Shown piece after piece: positions 43,432 through 53,369 of a stretch of DNA of 64,000 nt. The stretch spans positions 23,476 through 87,475 of the forward strand of contig NCRB01000007.1 in the NCBI GenBank assembly GCA_002894665.1, written 5' to 3'. The notes under the pieces were generated by a model. The model worked only from the letters and a program-made list of their open reading frames with translations, was not told the origin of the DNA and ran no database searches. The translations under genes and the position numbers were made by a program. Position 1 is the first letter of the stretch, and each line of letters opens with the position of its first letter. This DNA comes from Salinivenus iranica. GTDB taxonomy: Bacteria > Bacteroidota > Rhodothermia > Rhodothermales > Salinibacteraceae.

Positions 43432-46400
43432 GTGTATTCACAGAAACTAAAAACAATAGCTGTTTTGGTAGTCGGAATTGTACTGCCGTATATGGTCTCT
43501 ACGGGGCAGGAACGTGTGGACCGGGAGCAGGGGGCTCCCTTTCCGAGCGAACACTACTCGGCGGAAGAGTACCTTCAGCATCCGCAGAACTGGGATGTTG
43601 TGCAGGACGATCGTGGAATCGTGTATGTGGCCAATAATAATGGCGTCCTGGAATATGACGGCGAGCAATGGAGAACGATTTCGACCACCACGGAGGCCTT
43701 CGTCCGCTCCCTGGCCGTCGACAGTCTGGTTTACGTAGGAGGGACTGGAGACTTTGGTTACCTAAAAACCGATTCGACCCACACCCGTCGGTACGTGTCG
43801 CTCCGAGGAAAGCTGAGCGAACGAGAACGCAGTTTTGAGGATGTTTGGAGCACACACGCCCTGGACGAAGGGGTGTATTATCAATCGCAGCAGTGGCTTT
43901 TCCGCTGGGATGGTCAGCGCATGCGGAGCTGGAAGAGTGAGAGAGGATTCCACACGTCATTTTCCGTTCGGGGACGATTTTTTGTGCGCGACTTCGAGCG
44001 TGGACTCCTCGAAATGAAGAGAGATACACTCCGTCGGGTCTCAAAAGGGGAGGCATTTGTTGAGACCCCCATTTACATGATGGCCCCCTACCCTGATGGC
44101 AAGATTCTCATCGGGACTCAGAATCGGGGGCTTCTGCTTTATGATGGGGAGAGTCTTGAGTCCTTTGCCCCCTCTATTACACCGTACCTTCAGGAACAAA
44201 ATTTATACCACGGGACGTCGCTCCCGGACGGTCGGTACGCACTGGCCACCCTTGGGGGAGGGGTTGTAATTGTCGATCAAGAGGGAGAGGTAGACCGAGT
44301 GCTCGGTGACGATGAGCTCCCCGGCGCGGTTGTAAATCACCTCTACACAGGGGGGGACGGGACCCTTTGGATGGCATTGAACAGCAGTGGGATTTTCCGG
44401 GCGAACGTCGGAAATGCCCTGACGGTGTATGAGAATCAAAGTGGTCTAGGAGGACTCGTTGCGGATATCGATCGATACGAAGGACGTTTGCACGTCACTA
44501 CCGAGTCAGGGCTTTATGAACTGAATTCCAGACCCGTTGAGGGTTTGCCAGAAGCCGGGTGGAGTTTCGACGGTCGGGGCGATGTCTCCCTCGGGAAAGA
44601 ATTACTCCCGCTGGAAAATGGAGCTCTTCTGGCAACTCAGGAGGGCATCTATCAGCAGCGCGCTGGGGATGAATGGGAGCTTGCCGTAGAGAGAAAAACG
44701 CTCACGCTAGCTTCTTCAGAAGAAAGCCGGGTCGTGTACGCGGGACGGGGCGATGGCGTCATGCGTCTTCAACCCACAGGGGATGGGTGGAGTGGCGAGT
44801 CTATCCAGGGATTTAGCGACGAGGTTCGGTCCATTCGGGAGTCCGAGAAGGGGGAGTTATGGGTCAGCAATACGCAGGGAGAAGTCTTCCTTCTTTCTCT
44901 TTCCGAGGACCGACGTCGGGTGAAACGGGCTAAGCAGTTGCGTATTGAGGAAAGTTTACCGGAGGGGTTTAAGCCCATCGTGCAGATCGGGAGAAAAATC
45001 CATGTTATCACTCAGCAGGGGGTGCTCCGGGCAACGGAGAGAGAAGGAAAAATCCAATTGACACGGAGAGAAAATTTCCTGCCAGAAAGGGAGCGGGACA
45101 GAAATTCCACTGTGCACCTCTTAAAGAAGGGGCCGAATGGAGATCTGTGGTTGGCCCGTGGGGATCGAGTGTACCGAGGGGTCTCCACAGGACAGGGAGA
45201 CTACGACTGGACATCCATCGAGCCCCTCCATTTCCCGAAACCTGAGGTCTTACGCTTGCACGTTGAGGAGGACGGAGTGGTCTGGCTTGGAAGTGGCACG
45301 CGGCTTTTCCGGTACGACACCGGGGCACAGACGGCCCCGACCAATACCGACGGGTATCGGACCCTTGTGCGTCGGGTTGCGGCGGCGGGCACCCGCCAAA
45401 CCCTGTACGGCGGGGCGCCGCGGCCACCCGCCGACAGTGCACTCACGGTTCCGTACCGGGCCAACAACCTGTATTTCGAAGTTGCAGCGCCCTTCTATCA
45501 GGCGACCGGGGAGACACGCTATCAGTTTCGACTGGAGGGGCGGCAGGGCGAATGGTCCGACTGGTCCGAGTCCCCAAACGTGACCTTTACGAACCTCTGG
45601 GAGGGCACGTATGAGTTCCAGGCGCGGGCGAAAACAAGTGCGGGCATTGTCAGCCGTCCGGCTCAACTCACGCTCACAGTACAGCCGCCGTGGTTTCGCA
45701 CCCTCTGGGCGTACCTCGTGTACCTGGGCATCGTGGGGATTCTGGGGTTTGTCGGCTACCGCCTCTACCGCCTCCGACAGGCGAAGAAACAGGCCCGCAA
45801 GCGGGCCGATCAGCTCCGCCGCGAGCGGGTGGTCAACGAGCGGCTGAAGGAGGCGAACGACCAGCTCCGGGAGGCCAATCGGCTGAAGGAGGAGTTCCTC
45901 ACCAACATCTCCCACGAGCTCCGCACGCCCCTCACCAACATCCTCGGCTTCGCCGACGTGCTCCGTGAGCAGGCCGACGACGATCAGCGACAGCACCTCG
46001 ACATTGTGGAGAACAACAGTCGTCGCCTGCTCGACACCCTCAACGCCCTCCTCGACCTTGCCACGCTTCGTTCCGGGGATGCTGACCTCGCCCTCAAGCC
46101 AGTGGACGTCCGCCGCCTGGTCCAAGAAGCCGTAGACGAGGTGCGCCCGCGAGCGGACGACAAGGGCATCGAGGCGTACGCCGAGACGCCGGACATTCCC
46201 GCCCACGCCGTCATCGACGAGCGATACCTGAACCAGGTGCTCCGCAACCTCCTGGAGAATGCCGTCAAATTTACGGAGGAGGGGGCCGTGTCGGCCGTCG
46301 TGCGGGTGCACGACAAGCAGATCGAGGTGGCGGTGACCGATACGGGCATCGGCATCGACAAGGAGTTTCTGCCCCAGATTTTCGACGACTTCAAGCAGGA

Positions 46401-46671
46401 GTCGCGGGGCATGTCGCGGACCTACGAGGGGAGTGGCCTCGGCCTGGCGATCTCGCAGCGCCTCGTGGACTTGATGGACGGGACCATTTCGGTCGAGAGC
46501 ACGAAGGGAGAGGGAAGCACATTCACCGTCCGGTTCCCCCGTGCGGAGGATGCGGAGGACGCGGCCCCGGGGGCCAATGGGCAGTCCCGAACGGACGAGC
46601 ACCCGGACACCGATGGGGACACCGACCCGTCGACGGGCGCGAAGGTGTCGTCCCGCGAATCGGGCGACTAG
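43432..46671 (+). CDS. sensor histidine kinase with periplasmic beta-propeller and Y_Y_Y domain
   Basis: 1079 aa, GTG start. An N-terminal signal-like helix (about residues 7-24) is followed by about 640 residues of repeated propeller blades (DRGIVYVANNNGVLEYDG, GGDGTLWMALNSSGIF), a Y_Y_Y-type segment (YQFRLEGRQGEWSDWS) near residue 690, one membrane span (about 762-782), a coiled linker, HisKA with NISHELRTPLTNI (about residue 825) and HATPase_c (GSGLGLAISQ). This is the HTCS plan of Bacteroidota without receiver and AraC domains. It senses an external ligand, probably a polymer breakdown product; no partner regulator lies next to it. Confidence 0.88.
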   Translation: MYSQKLKTIAVLVVGIVLPYMVSTGQERVDREQGAPFPSEHYSAEEYLQHPQNWDVVQDDRGIVYVANNNGVLEYDGEQWRTISTTTEAFVRSLAVDSLVYVGGTGDFGYLKTDSTHTRRYVSLRGKLSERERSFEDVWSTHALDEGVYYQSQQWLFRWDGQRMRSWKSERGFHTSFSVRGRFFVRDFERGLLEMKRDTLRRVSKGEAFVETPIYMMAPYPDGKILIGTQNRGLLLYDGESLESFAPSITPYLQEQNLYHGTSLPDGRYALATLGGGVVIVDQEGEVDRVLGDDELPGAVVNHLYTGGDGTLWMALNSSGIFRANVGNALTVYENQSGLGGLVADIDRYEGRLHVTTESGLYELNSRPVEGLPEAGWSFDGRGDVSLGKELLPLENGALLATQEGIYQQRAGDEWELAVERKTLTLASSEESRVVYAGRGDGVMRLQPTGDGWSGESIQGFSDEVRSIRESEKGELWVSNTQGEVFLLSLSEDRRRVKRAKQLRIEESLPEGFKPIVQIGRKIHVITQQGVLRATEREGKIQLTRRENFLPERERDRNSTVHLLKKGPNGDLWLARGDRVYRGVSTGQGDYDWTSIEPLHFPKPEVLRLHVEEDGVVWLGSGTRLFRYDTGAQTAPTNTDGYRTLVRRVAAAGTRQTLYGGAPRPPADSALTVPYRANNLYFEVAAPFYQATGETRYQFRLEGRQGEWSDWSESPNVTFTNLWEGTYEFQARAKTSAGIVSRPAQLTLTVQPPWFRTLWAYLVYLGIVGILGFVGYRLYRLRQAKKQARKRADQLRRERVVNERLKEANDQLREANRLKEEFLTNISHELRTPLTNILGFADVLREQADDDQRQHLDIVENNSRRLLDTLNALLDLATLRSGDADLALKPVDVRRLVQEAVDEVRPRADDKGIEAYAETPDIPAHAVIDERYLNQVLRNLLENAVKFTEEGAVSAVVRVHDKQIEVAVTDTGIGIDKEFLPQIFDDFKQESRGMSRTYEGSGLGLAISQRLVDLMDGTISVESTKGEGSTFTVRFPRAEDAEDAAPGANGQSRTDEHPDTDGDTDPSTGAKVSSRESGD

Positions 46672-46681
46672 CGGCCTCGGG

Positions 46682-47602
46682 TCAGGCGGCGGGGGACGAG
46701 GCGGCCCCGTAGACCCGGTCGGCCTCGCGGTGCGTGATGGCGTGCAGGTCGGCGGTCCGGTCGGGGGTTTCGGCGTAGCCGCCGGAGAGCAGCAGCGCGA
46801 CGGGCAGGCCCCGCGCCCGGAGTTGCTCCAGCACGTACCGGTCGCGGGCATGGAGTCCATCGCGGGTGAGGGCCATGCGCCCAAACCGATCGTCGGCGGC
46901 CACGTCGATGCCGCCCAGGTAAAAGACGAGGTCGGGCTGCACGGCGTCGAGGGTCTTCGGAAGGTAGGTGCGGAGCGCCTTCAGGTAGGGCGCATCGGTC
47001 GTGTCGTCGTCGAGGGGGACGTCGAGCGAGGAGGGAGGCTTCTCGAACGGGTAGTTTTTGGCCCCGTGCATTGAGAACGTGAACACAGCGTCGTCGTCCG
47101 CGAACACGGCGGCGTTGGCGTTGCCCTGGTGCACGTCCAGGTCGACGATGAGGACGCGCCGCACCCAGCAGGCGGTTTGGAGCACCCGGATGGCGACCGC
47201 CACGTCGTTGAGCACGCAGAAGCCCTCGCCGTGATCGGGGAACGCGTGGTGCGTGCCGCCCGCGAGGTTGGCGGACAGGCCGTCGGTGAGGGCCATGAAG
47301 GCGGCGTTGATGGTGCCCTGCACGGCCAGCCGGGAGCGGTAGACGAGCCGCTTCGACCAGGGGAGGCCCATCCGGCGCTCGGCCCGGTCGGACAGGGTGC
47401 CGTGGGCCAGGGCCGACAGGTAGTCGTCCGTGTGGACGCGGCGGAGATCGGTCCAGTCGGCCTGGCGGGGCGTCACCACGTCGGCGGGGGCGAGGAGGCC
47501 TTCCGCCTGCAGCCGTCGATTCAGGGCTGGAAATTTCGCCATCGGAAACGGGTGGCCGTCCGGGAGCGGCACGTAGTACCCGTCGGAGTAGCTGACGCGC
47601 AT
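46682..47602 (-). CDS. histone deacetylase/acetoin utilization (AcuC-like) family protein
   Basis: 306 aa. The deacetylase fold is marked by GGTHHAFPDHGEGFCVLND near residues 117-135 (the active-site His pair), DLDVHQGNA near 153 (zinc Asp and His) and LGGIDVAADDRFG near 227 (second zinc Asp). It probably removes acyl groups from proteins or small amides. It converges on the sensor kinase with only 10 nt between stops and is followed on the minus strand by a thioredoxin gene upstream. Confidence 0.87.
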   Translation of the reverse strand: MRVSYSDGYYVPLPDGHPFPMAKFPALNRRLQAEGLLAPADVVTPRQADWTDLRRVHTDDYLSALAHGTLSDRAERRMGLPWSKRLVYRSRLAVQGTINAAFMALTDGLSANLAGGTHHAFPDHGEGFCVLNDVAVAIRVLQTACWVRRVLIVDLDVHQGNANAAVFADDDAVFTFSMHGAKNYPFEKPPSSLDVPLDDDTTDAPYLKALRTYLPKTLDAVQPDLVFYLGGIDVAADDRFGRMALTRDGLHARDRYVLEQLRARGLPVALLLSGGYAETPDRTADLHAITHREADRVYGAASSPAA

Positions 47603-47613
47603 GTGGAGGGGGG

Positions 47614-48120
47614 TTAATCCGAAGAACGATCCCGGAAGGTGGAGAAGCTCTGCTCCCGATACGCCCCTGAGCCCACGTACCGAATCATCTGCAGGAACTG
47701 CGGGCGCTTAATCAGCCCGGGCTGGCGGGCGATGGGGCGGCCGTCCGGTTTCAGAAAGACGGTGGTGGGGACGCCGCGGGCGCCGAGCGCCGAGGCCAGT
47801 TGCTTGGAGGACAGGGTGCGGTTGGCGAACCGGTGCGTGCCCGCGGTGGTGTCGCTGTTGAGTCGGGCGTAGGTGAAGTGGCGGTCGAGGTACGCTCGCA
47901 CCGTCGAGTCGGCGTAGACGGTCTCCTGCATGCGCTGGCAGTAGGGGCACCAGGGGGCGTAGATCTCTAGCAGAATGGGGGTGTCTTGGGTCTCGGCCCG
48001 CTCCACGACCGCCTCCATCGTGCGCGGGGGCATCTCGAGCTGGGCCCAGGCCTGCGTCGGGGGCCCACCCGTGAGGAGGCAGAGGAGAAGGAGGAGGCCA
48101 GAGAGTCGGAGCGAATACAT
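47614..48120 (-). CDS. exported thioredoxin-like protein
   Basis: 168 aa from the ATG at 48118-48120, chosen because it begins directly at a signal peptide (MYSLRLSGLLLLLCLLTG, cleavage after AWA near residue 26); the frame is open further upstream but that stretch overlaps the htrA promoter. YAPWCPYCQRM carries the CxxC pair (Cys-Pro-Tyr-Cys), and GVPTTVFLKPDG holds the cis-Pro. A periplasmic disulfide or thiol reductase of the thioredoxin_7/SoxW kind. It ends 11 nt before the HDAC gene, likely one operon. Confidence 0.85.
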   Translation of the reverse strand: MYSLRLSGLLLLLCLLTGGPPTQAWAQLEMPPRTMEAVVERAETQDTPILLEIYAPWCPYCQRMQETVYADSTVRAYLDRHFTYARLNSDTTAGTHRFANRTLSSKQLASALGARGVPTTVFLKPDGRPIARQPGLIKRPQFLQMIRYVGSGAYREQSFSTFRDRSSD

Positions 48121-48319
48121 CAGGAACCGGCAAGTGGACGGACAGGAGACCCCCATTCTGATGCGCCCACCGGCCGATGGTTTCTCGGCTCGTCGGCGGG
48201 GCCTGTGGGCGGGGGCGGTGTGGTGTGACAGGATCGTCATGTGTACGAATGCCCGAAACAATTCAAGGGGTTCGGGGTGGTGGGTGTGTTCTGCCTCCGC
48301 AGTTTCTGGCTCGGTTCCT

Positions 48320-49879
48320 ATGTCGCGTTCATCCCGGCCCGTTCGTCTCCTCGCTGGGATTGGGCTTGTGGTTGCGGGGCTGCTGGCCGGCGTGCTGCTC
48401 ATGCTGGCGATGGAGGAGGAGTCGCGCCCGTCGGTGGTTCGGGTGGGAACGCACGGAGAACAACAGAACATTTCCGCCTCGCAGAGGACCCCGAGTGTGG
48501 ACTCGGGCCCCGGAGGCACTGTGCCGGCGCCCGCCGCACTAAATCAGCTGTTTCGCCGCGCGGCCGAGGATGTCACCAATGCCGTCGTATCGCTGCGGGT
48601 GGAGACGGGGGACGACGAGGCGTCCGACCGCGGGCCCTTCGGCGGCCCGTCACAGAATCTGGGCAGCGGCGTGATGATCAGCCCGGACGGGTACATCGTG
48701 ACGAACAACCACGTTGTGCAGGAGGCCCGGGCCGTTCAGGTGACGCTGGCCGACAAGCGCCAGTTCGAGGGCGAGGTGGTGGGGACAGACCCGTCGACCG
48801 ACCTGGCAGTCGTGCAGATTGACGGAGACTCAGAATTTTCGGCGCTGCCCCTCGGGGCGTCCGAGCAGGTGGAGGTGGGCGATTGGGTGGTGGCCGTCGG
48901 CAATCCGTTCCGGCTCACGTCCACCGTAACGGCGGGGATCGTCAGTGCCCTGGGGCGCCAGATCGGCATCATTGAGGATCAGTTCCGCATTGAGAACTTC
49001 ATTCAGACCGATGCCGCCATCAATCCGGGCAACTCGGGCGGGGCGCTCGTCAACCTGCAGGGCGAGCTCGTAGGCATTAACACCGCCATTGCCAGCGGCA
49101 CGGGAGCGTACGAGGGGTACGGCTTCGCCATTCCGTCGGCCCTTGTGGAGCGCGTGACGACCGACCTGATTGCCCATGGCGAGGTGCGGCGGGGGTACCT
49201 GGGCGTGGGCATCCGCGACGTGAACGCCGAGATGGCCGAAGACGTAGGGCTCAATGAGATCCGTGGGGTGTACGTCGACGACGTGCGGGCGCGCGGCGCG
49301 GCGGCGGAGAGCGGCGTGCGGGCCGGCGACGTGATCCTGTCGGTGCAGGGCCAGTCGGTGGAGGGGACCGGCGACCTGCAGAGCATCGTGGCCCTTCAGC
49401 GGCCCGGCGACGTGGTGAGCGTGCGGGTATGGCGCAACGAGCAGTCTCGTACGTTCGACGTGCGGCTGATGGGGGAGAACACGCCCGAGTACCAGAACTG
49501 GCTCAGCGACCTGCAGTCGGACGGACCGTCCGATCCCGATGTGGAGCGGCCCGACGGGAATGACGCGCCGGGGGCGTCGGACGTCGAGTCGATTGACGCG
49601 TGGGGCGTGGGGCTCCGGCCCGTGGGCGACGCGGAGGCGGACCAGTTTGGCGTAGAGGCGGGGGCGGTCGTGGCCTATGTGGAGCAGGGCGGGGCGGCGG
49701 CGCAGGCGGGCCTTCCGCGCAACGTCGTTCTCACGGCGCTCGACGACACCCGCATCACCGGCCCCGAAGACGTGCGGTCGTACCTGGAGGCGGCCGAGGG
49801 GGCGGTGGTGCTCGCCCAGGTTCTCCGTCCCGATGGCACTCAGGCCTTTTACGAAATTGACCCGTCGCCAGGATCGTAA
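48320..49879 (+). CDS. HtrA/DegP-type periplasmic serine protease
   Basis: 519 aa from the ATG at 48320, which gives a clean N-terminal membrane helix (LLAGIGLVVAGLLAGVLLML). The catalytic triad is His131 (TNNHVV), Asp161 (STDLAVV) and Ser239 (NPGNSGGAL). Two PDZ domains follow: the first from about residue 290 (GYLGVGIRDV), the second from about 430 (GVGLRPVGDAEADQFGVEAGAVV). Degrades or refolds damaged envelope proteins. It is divergent from the exported thioredoxin gene, and the two may answer the same envelope stress. Confidence 0.93.
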   Translation: MSRSSRPVRLLAGIGLVVAGLLAGVLLMLAMEEESRPSVVRVGTHGEQQNISASQRTPSVDSGPGGTVPAPAALNQLFRRAAEDVTNAVVSLRVETGDDEASDRGPFGGPSQNLGSGVMISPDGYIVTNNHVVQEARAVQVTLADKRQFEGEVVGTDPSTDLAVVQIDGDSEFSALPLGASEQVEVGDWVVAVGNPFRLTSTVTAGIVSALGRQIGIIEDQFRIENFIQTDAAINPGNSGGALVNLQGELVGINTAIASGTGAYEGYGFAIPSALVERVTTDLIAHGEVRRGYLGVGIRDVNAEMAEDVGLNEIRGVYVDDVRARGAAAESGVRAGDVILSVQGQSVEGTGDLQSIVALQRPGDVVSVRVWRNEQSRTFDVRLMGENTPEYQNWLSDLQSDGPSDPDVERPDGNDAPGASDVESIDAWGVGLRPVGDAEADQFGVEAGAVVAYVEQGGAAAQAGLPRNVVLTALDDTRITGPEDVRSYLEAAEGAVVLAQVLRPDGTQAFYEIDPSPGS

Positions 49880-49911
49880 CGGCGACGGGGGACTTTGCTT
49901 TTCATTTTTTT
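49861..49911 (+). terminator. terminator overlapping the htrA 3' end
   Basis: CCCGTCGCC (49861-49869) pairs with GGCGACGGG (49881-49889), 9 bp with the stop codon in the loop, followed by CTTTGCTTTTCATTTTTTT ending at 49911. The T-run begins some distance from the stem. Confidence 0.6.
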
Positions 49912-49934
49912 ATCTAAACCCGACTCGTTTCCGC

Positions 49935-51146
49935 ATGCTGCGTTACCTCACCGCCGGCGAATCGCACGCCGAGGCCCTCATCGGCATTATCGAAGGCGTG
50001 CCGGCGAAGCTGCCCCTCGCCCCCGACGACATCAATCAGCACCTGGCCCGGCGCTGGCTCGGTTACGGGCGCGGGGGGCGGTCGAAGATCGAGAACGACA
50101 AGGTGCACATCTACTCGGGCATCCGGTTCGAAGAGACCCTGGGCAGTCCCATCTCGTTTCGGATTGACAACGGGGCCTACGAAAAGGACAAGGCCGGCTG
50201 GCCGGAAAAGATGGCCGTGGAGGGGGAGCCCCCGGAGGACCTGGAGCGGGTGACGATGCCGCGCCCGGGCCACGCCGACCTGGCGGGGATGCAGAAGTAC
50301 GAGTTCGACGACATGCGGCCCGTCATCGACCGTTCCAGCGCCCGCGAGACGGCCATGCGGGTGGCCTGCTGCTCCGTCGCGCGGCGCCTGCTGAACGAGT
50401 TCGGCATTGAGGTGGGGAGCCACGTCGTGAGCATCGGCGACGTAGGGTTCGACGAGCCGGAGGAGTGGGCGGACCGTCGCAATGCCCTCATTGAAGACGG
50501 GGGCGCCTCGGCCCTCTACGAGGCGGCCGACGAGAGCGCCACGCGTATGCTCGACGACGAGATGACCGAGCGCTGCGTGGAGCACATTGACCAGACCAAG
50601 GAGGAGCGCGACTCGCTCGGGGGCGTCTACGAGGTGGTGGTTACGGGCGTGCCGCCGGGCCTCGGGTCGTACGTCCACTGGGACCGGCGCCTCGACGGGC
50701 AGCTTGTGCAGGCCATCTGTTCCATCCAGGCCCAGAAGGCCGCCGAGGTCGGCGACGGCTTTTTCAATGCCCGCCGCCGCGGCTCGCAGGTGCACGACCC
50801 CATCGAGCCGAAGGCGGACGGGGCCCATGCCTATCCCCGGCGCACCAACCACGCCGGCGGCACCGAGGGCGGCACCTCCACGGGCATGCCCCTCGTGGTT
50901 CGCGGATACATGAAGCCCATCCCCACCCTCATCAAGCCGCTCGACTCCGTCGACACGGCCACCGGCGAGCCCCAGCCCACCCGGTACGAGCGGAGCGACA
51001 TCACGAGCGTGCCTGCCGCGTCGACCGTGGCCGAGGCGACGGTGGCCTACACCATAGCGAACGAGTTCCTGCGCCGCTACGGGGGCGACACCGTGCCGGC
51101 CATCCGGCGCCACGTCGAGGCCGACCGCGAGGCTCTCGGCACGTAA
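49935..51146 (+). CDS. aroC: chorismate synthase
   Basis: Last step of the shikimate pathway, EPSP to chorismate, using reduced FMN. 403 aa from the ATG at 49935; an open frame further left is htrA out of phase. GESHAEALIGIIEGVPA is the N-terminal signature (the usual GESHG has Ala), GRGGRSKIE, MPRPGHADLAGMQKY, DRSSARETAMRVA and the C-terminal TNHAGGTEGGTSTGMP all match. Length is slightly above the usual 350-390. Preceded closely by the htrA terminator. Confidence 0.95.
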   Translation: MLRYLTAGESHAEALIGIIEGVPAKLPLAPDDINQHLARRWLGYGRGGRSKIENDKVHIYSGIRFEETLGSPISFRIDNGAYEKDKAGWPEKMAVEGEPPEDLERVTMPRPGHADLAGMQKYEFDDMRPVIDRSSARETAMRVACCSVARRLLNEFGIEVGSHVVSIGDVGFDEPEEWADRRNALIEDGGASALYEAADESATRMLDDEMTERCVEHIDQTKEERDSLGGVYEVVVTGVPPGLGSYVHWDRRLDGQLVQAICSIQAQKAAEVGDGFFNARRRGSQVHDPIEPKADGAHAYPRRTNHAGGTEGGTSTGMPLVVRGYMKPIPTLIKPLDSVDTATGEPQPTRYERSDITSVPAASTVAEATVAYTIANEFLRRYGGDTVPAIRRHVEADREALGT

Positions 51147-51279
51147 GCCGCGCCCACGGTCTTTTCGAAGGCAAACCTATGGGGGCCGTCGCCGTAGAGG
51201 GCACCCATCCCGTGTGCACGGTCTCTGCGCGAGGCAGGCGACGGAGCGCACGTTCTTGTTGGGTGCAGCCGTTGCTGAT

Positions 51280-53358
51280 ATGAGCGATCCGTTCGTACAA
51301 CCGTCCAGTGGCGTTCCCGCCACGCTCGTCGACACCCCGGCCACCGTGGCGCGGTTCGTATCGGCCATGCCGTCGCTCCTCGCCATGCTCGACGCGGAGG
51401 GCGACGTGGTGGCGTGCAGTGAGCCGTGGGCGCGCCGCTTCCTGCCCGACGGAACCGACCGGGGCCCCATCCCGCTGGGCGACGGAGTGCAGGCAGACGA
51501 CGAGGGCCCCGCGGTTGCGGAGGCCCTGGGCGGGTCCCTCTCGTTCTTCGACCTCTTCGAAGATCCCGACGATACGTGGCGGGAACGGCTCACGTCCGCC
51601 CTGCAGGAACAGGCGCCCACTCGGGGAGACGTGCAGCCCCTCACCCAGCCCACCGGAACCACCTACTGGGTCGACTGGGCGGTGCGGCCCTGGCGGGCCG
51701 AGGACGGATCGGCCCGAGGGATTCTGCTCTCGTTTACCGACCAGACCGACCACCATCGGGCCGAGGCGGTTCGCCGGCAGGTGGAGCAGCGCTTCGACAC
51801 CCTCGTCGACACCGTCAGCGAGGGCGTGTTGCTCATGGACAACAACGGCATCTTCCGCGACTGCAACACGGCGGCGCAGGAAATCCTGGGACGCCCGGTC
51901 GACGAGATTGTGGGCACGCGGTTCGACGACGAGCGGTGGAACGGGCTCCGCAAGGACGGCACGCCCCTGCCCAACGTCGAGTTTCCCTTCTGGCGGGCCT
52001 TCATCGAGCGGGAGGCCGTAGAGGGGGCGGTGATGGGCGTGTACCCGCCCGATGCCCCGCCCCGATGGATCCACGTCAACGCCCAGCCGCTGTTTCAGGA
52101 GGACCGCGACGAGCCCTACGCCGTCCTCGTCTGCTTCGAGGACATCACCGACAAGCAGCTCAAGGAAGAAGCCCTGCAGACCTCTCGCGACCTGCTGTCG
52201 AGCGTGCTGAGCAGCTCGCTCGACGGCATCATCGTGTTCACGACGGTGCGCGATGAGAAAGATGAGGTCGAGGACTTCGAGTGCCTCCTGGCCAATCCGC
52301 AGGCCGAAAAACTGCTGAAGGAGGCCTGTGACGACCTCGTGGACTGTCGACTGCGCGAGATGCTGCCCGAGACGGAGGAGACGGATCTGTTGGCGGCGTG
52401 CCGGACCGTTGTGGAGACAGGAGAGCCGTTCGAGGCCGAGGTCCGGTACGCCACCGACGCGATCGACGCGTGGTTCCAGGTCATGATCGTGCGGATTGAG
52501 GATGGGGTGGCCCTCACCCTCCGCGACATCAGCGACCGGAAAGAGGCCGCACGGGCCATGGCCGCGGCCAACGCCAAGCTGGAGCGCCGCAACCGGGCCC
52601 TGCGCGACTTTGCGTACATCGCGTCGCACGACCTGCAGGAGCCGCTTCGCAAGATCCGCGCGTTCTCGAACCTGGTGCTCGAGGACTACGGCGACGCGGT
52701 GGACGAAACCGGCCAGCACTACCTGGAGCGCATGCAGGACGCGGCCGAGCGCATGTCGCAGCTGATTAACGACCTGCTCGTCTACTCCCGCATCACGACG
52801 CGCGCCCAGCCCTTCGAGTCGGTGGACCTGGCCACGATCGCCGAGAACGTGCGCAACGACCTCGACCTCCAGATCGAAGACGTGAACGGGACGGTCGAGA
52901 TCGGCGATTTGCCCACCATCGAGGCCGATCCCACCCAGGTGCGTCAGATTCTGCAGAACCTGATCGGCAACGGCCTCAAATTCCATCGGCCGGAGGTGCC
53001 GCCCCACGTGCGAATTGAGGCCACCGTGGAACCCGCCCCCGACGACCTGAAGCAGGACGGGCGCCTCGACGCCGCCTGTAGCGAGATGTGCCGGCTCACC
53101 GTGACCGACAATGGCATCGGCTTTGAAGAAAGTCACGCGGACCGTATCTTTACTCCCTTCAAGCGTCTTCACGGACGCGGGGAGTACGAGGGGACGGGCA
53201 TGGGCCTGGCGATCTGTCGTCGCATCGTGGAGCGTCACGGCGGCGATATTTCGGCGGAAAGCACGCCGGGAGAAGGCACGACCTTTACCGTCCTGCTTCC
53301 CGTTGCTCGTGAGGCCTCCCCACGCGATTCCTCTTCCGAATCGGCCCCAGACGAGTGA
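51280..53358 (+). CDS. PAS-domain sensor histidine kinase
   Basis: 692 aa from the ATG at 51280, no membrane span. About residues 20-165 are a weak PAS-like segment, 170-300 a clear PAS/PAC (GVLLMDNNGIFRDCN, then VCFEDITDKQ), 305-425 a second (DGIIVF...LTLRDISDRKEA). The HisKA box FAYIASHDLQEPLRKI near residue 445 is of the phytochrome-kinase type, and the ATPase has GTGMGLAICRRIVERHGG. Overlaps or abuts a stand-alone receiver gene and then a hybrid kinase, so the three form a phosphorelay operon with cytosolic input. Confidence 0.88.
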   Translation: MSDPFVQPSSGVPATLVDTPATVARFVSAMPSLLAMLDAEGDVVACSEPWARRFLPDGTDRGPIPLGDGVQADDEGPAVAEALGGSLSFFDLFEDPDDTWRERLTSALQEQAPTRGDVQPLTQPTGTTYWVDWAVRPWRAEDGSARGILLSFTDQTDHHRAEAVRRQVEQRFDTLVDTVSEGVLLMDNNGIFRDCNTAAQEILGRPVDEIVGTRFDDERWNGLRKDGTPLPNVEFPFWRAFIEREAVEGAVMGVYPPDAPPRWIHVNAQPLFQEDRDEPYAVLVCFEDITDKQLKEEALQTSRDLLSSVLSSSLDGIIVFTTVRDEKDEVEDFECLLANPQAEKLLKEACDDLVDCRLREMLPETEETDLLAACRTVVETGEPFEAEVRYATDAIDAWFQVMIVRIEDGVALTLRDISDRKEAARAMAAANAKLERRNRALRDFAYIASHDLQEPLRKIRAFSNLVLEDYGDAVDETGQHYLERMQDAAERMSQLINDLLVYSRITTRAQPFESVDLATIAENVRNDLDLQIEDVNGTVEIGDLPTIEADPTQVRQILQNLIGNGLKFHRPEVPPHVRIEATVEPAPDDLKQDGRLDAACSEMCRLTVTDNGIGFEESHADRIFTPFKRLHGRGEYEGTGMGLAICRRIVERHGGDISAESTPGEGTTFTVLLPVAREASPRDSSSESAPDE

Positions 53359-53369
53359 TCCGACCCCGC

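Noticed and set aside
45250..46884. Long antisense open frames (also 39200-40360, 51001-53238, 53699-55975, 56778-58658, 61362-62642)
   Set aside because: They mirror strongly supported genes on the other strand, as expected in GC-rich DNA, and show no protein family motifs.
47975..48319. Upstream in-frame extension of HtrA
   Set aside because: It overlaps the divergent thioredoxin gene and its promoter, and the ATG at 48320 begins directly at a membrane helix.
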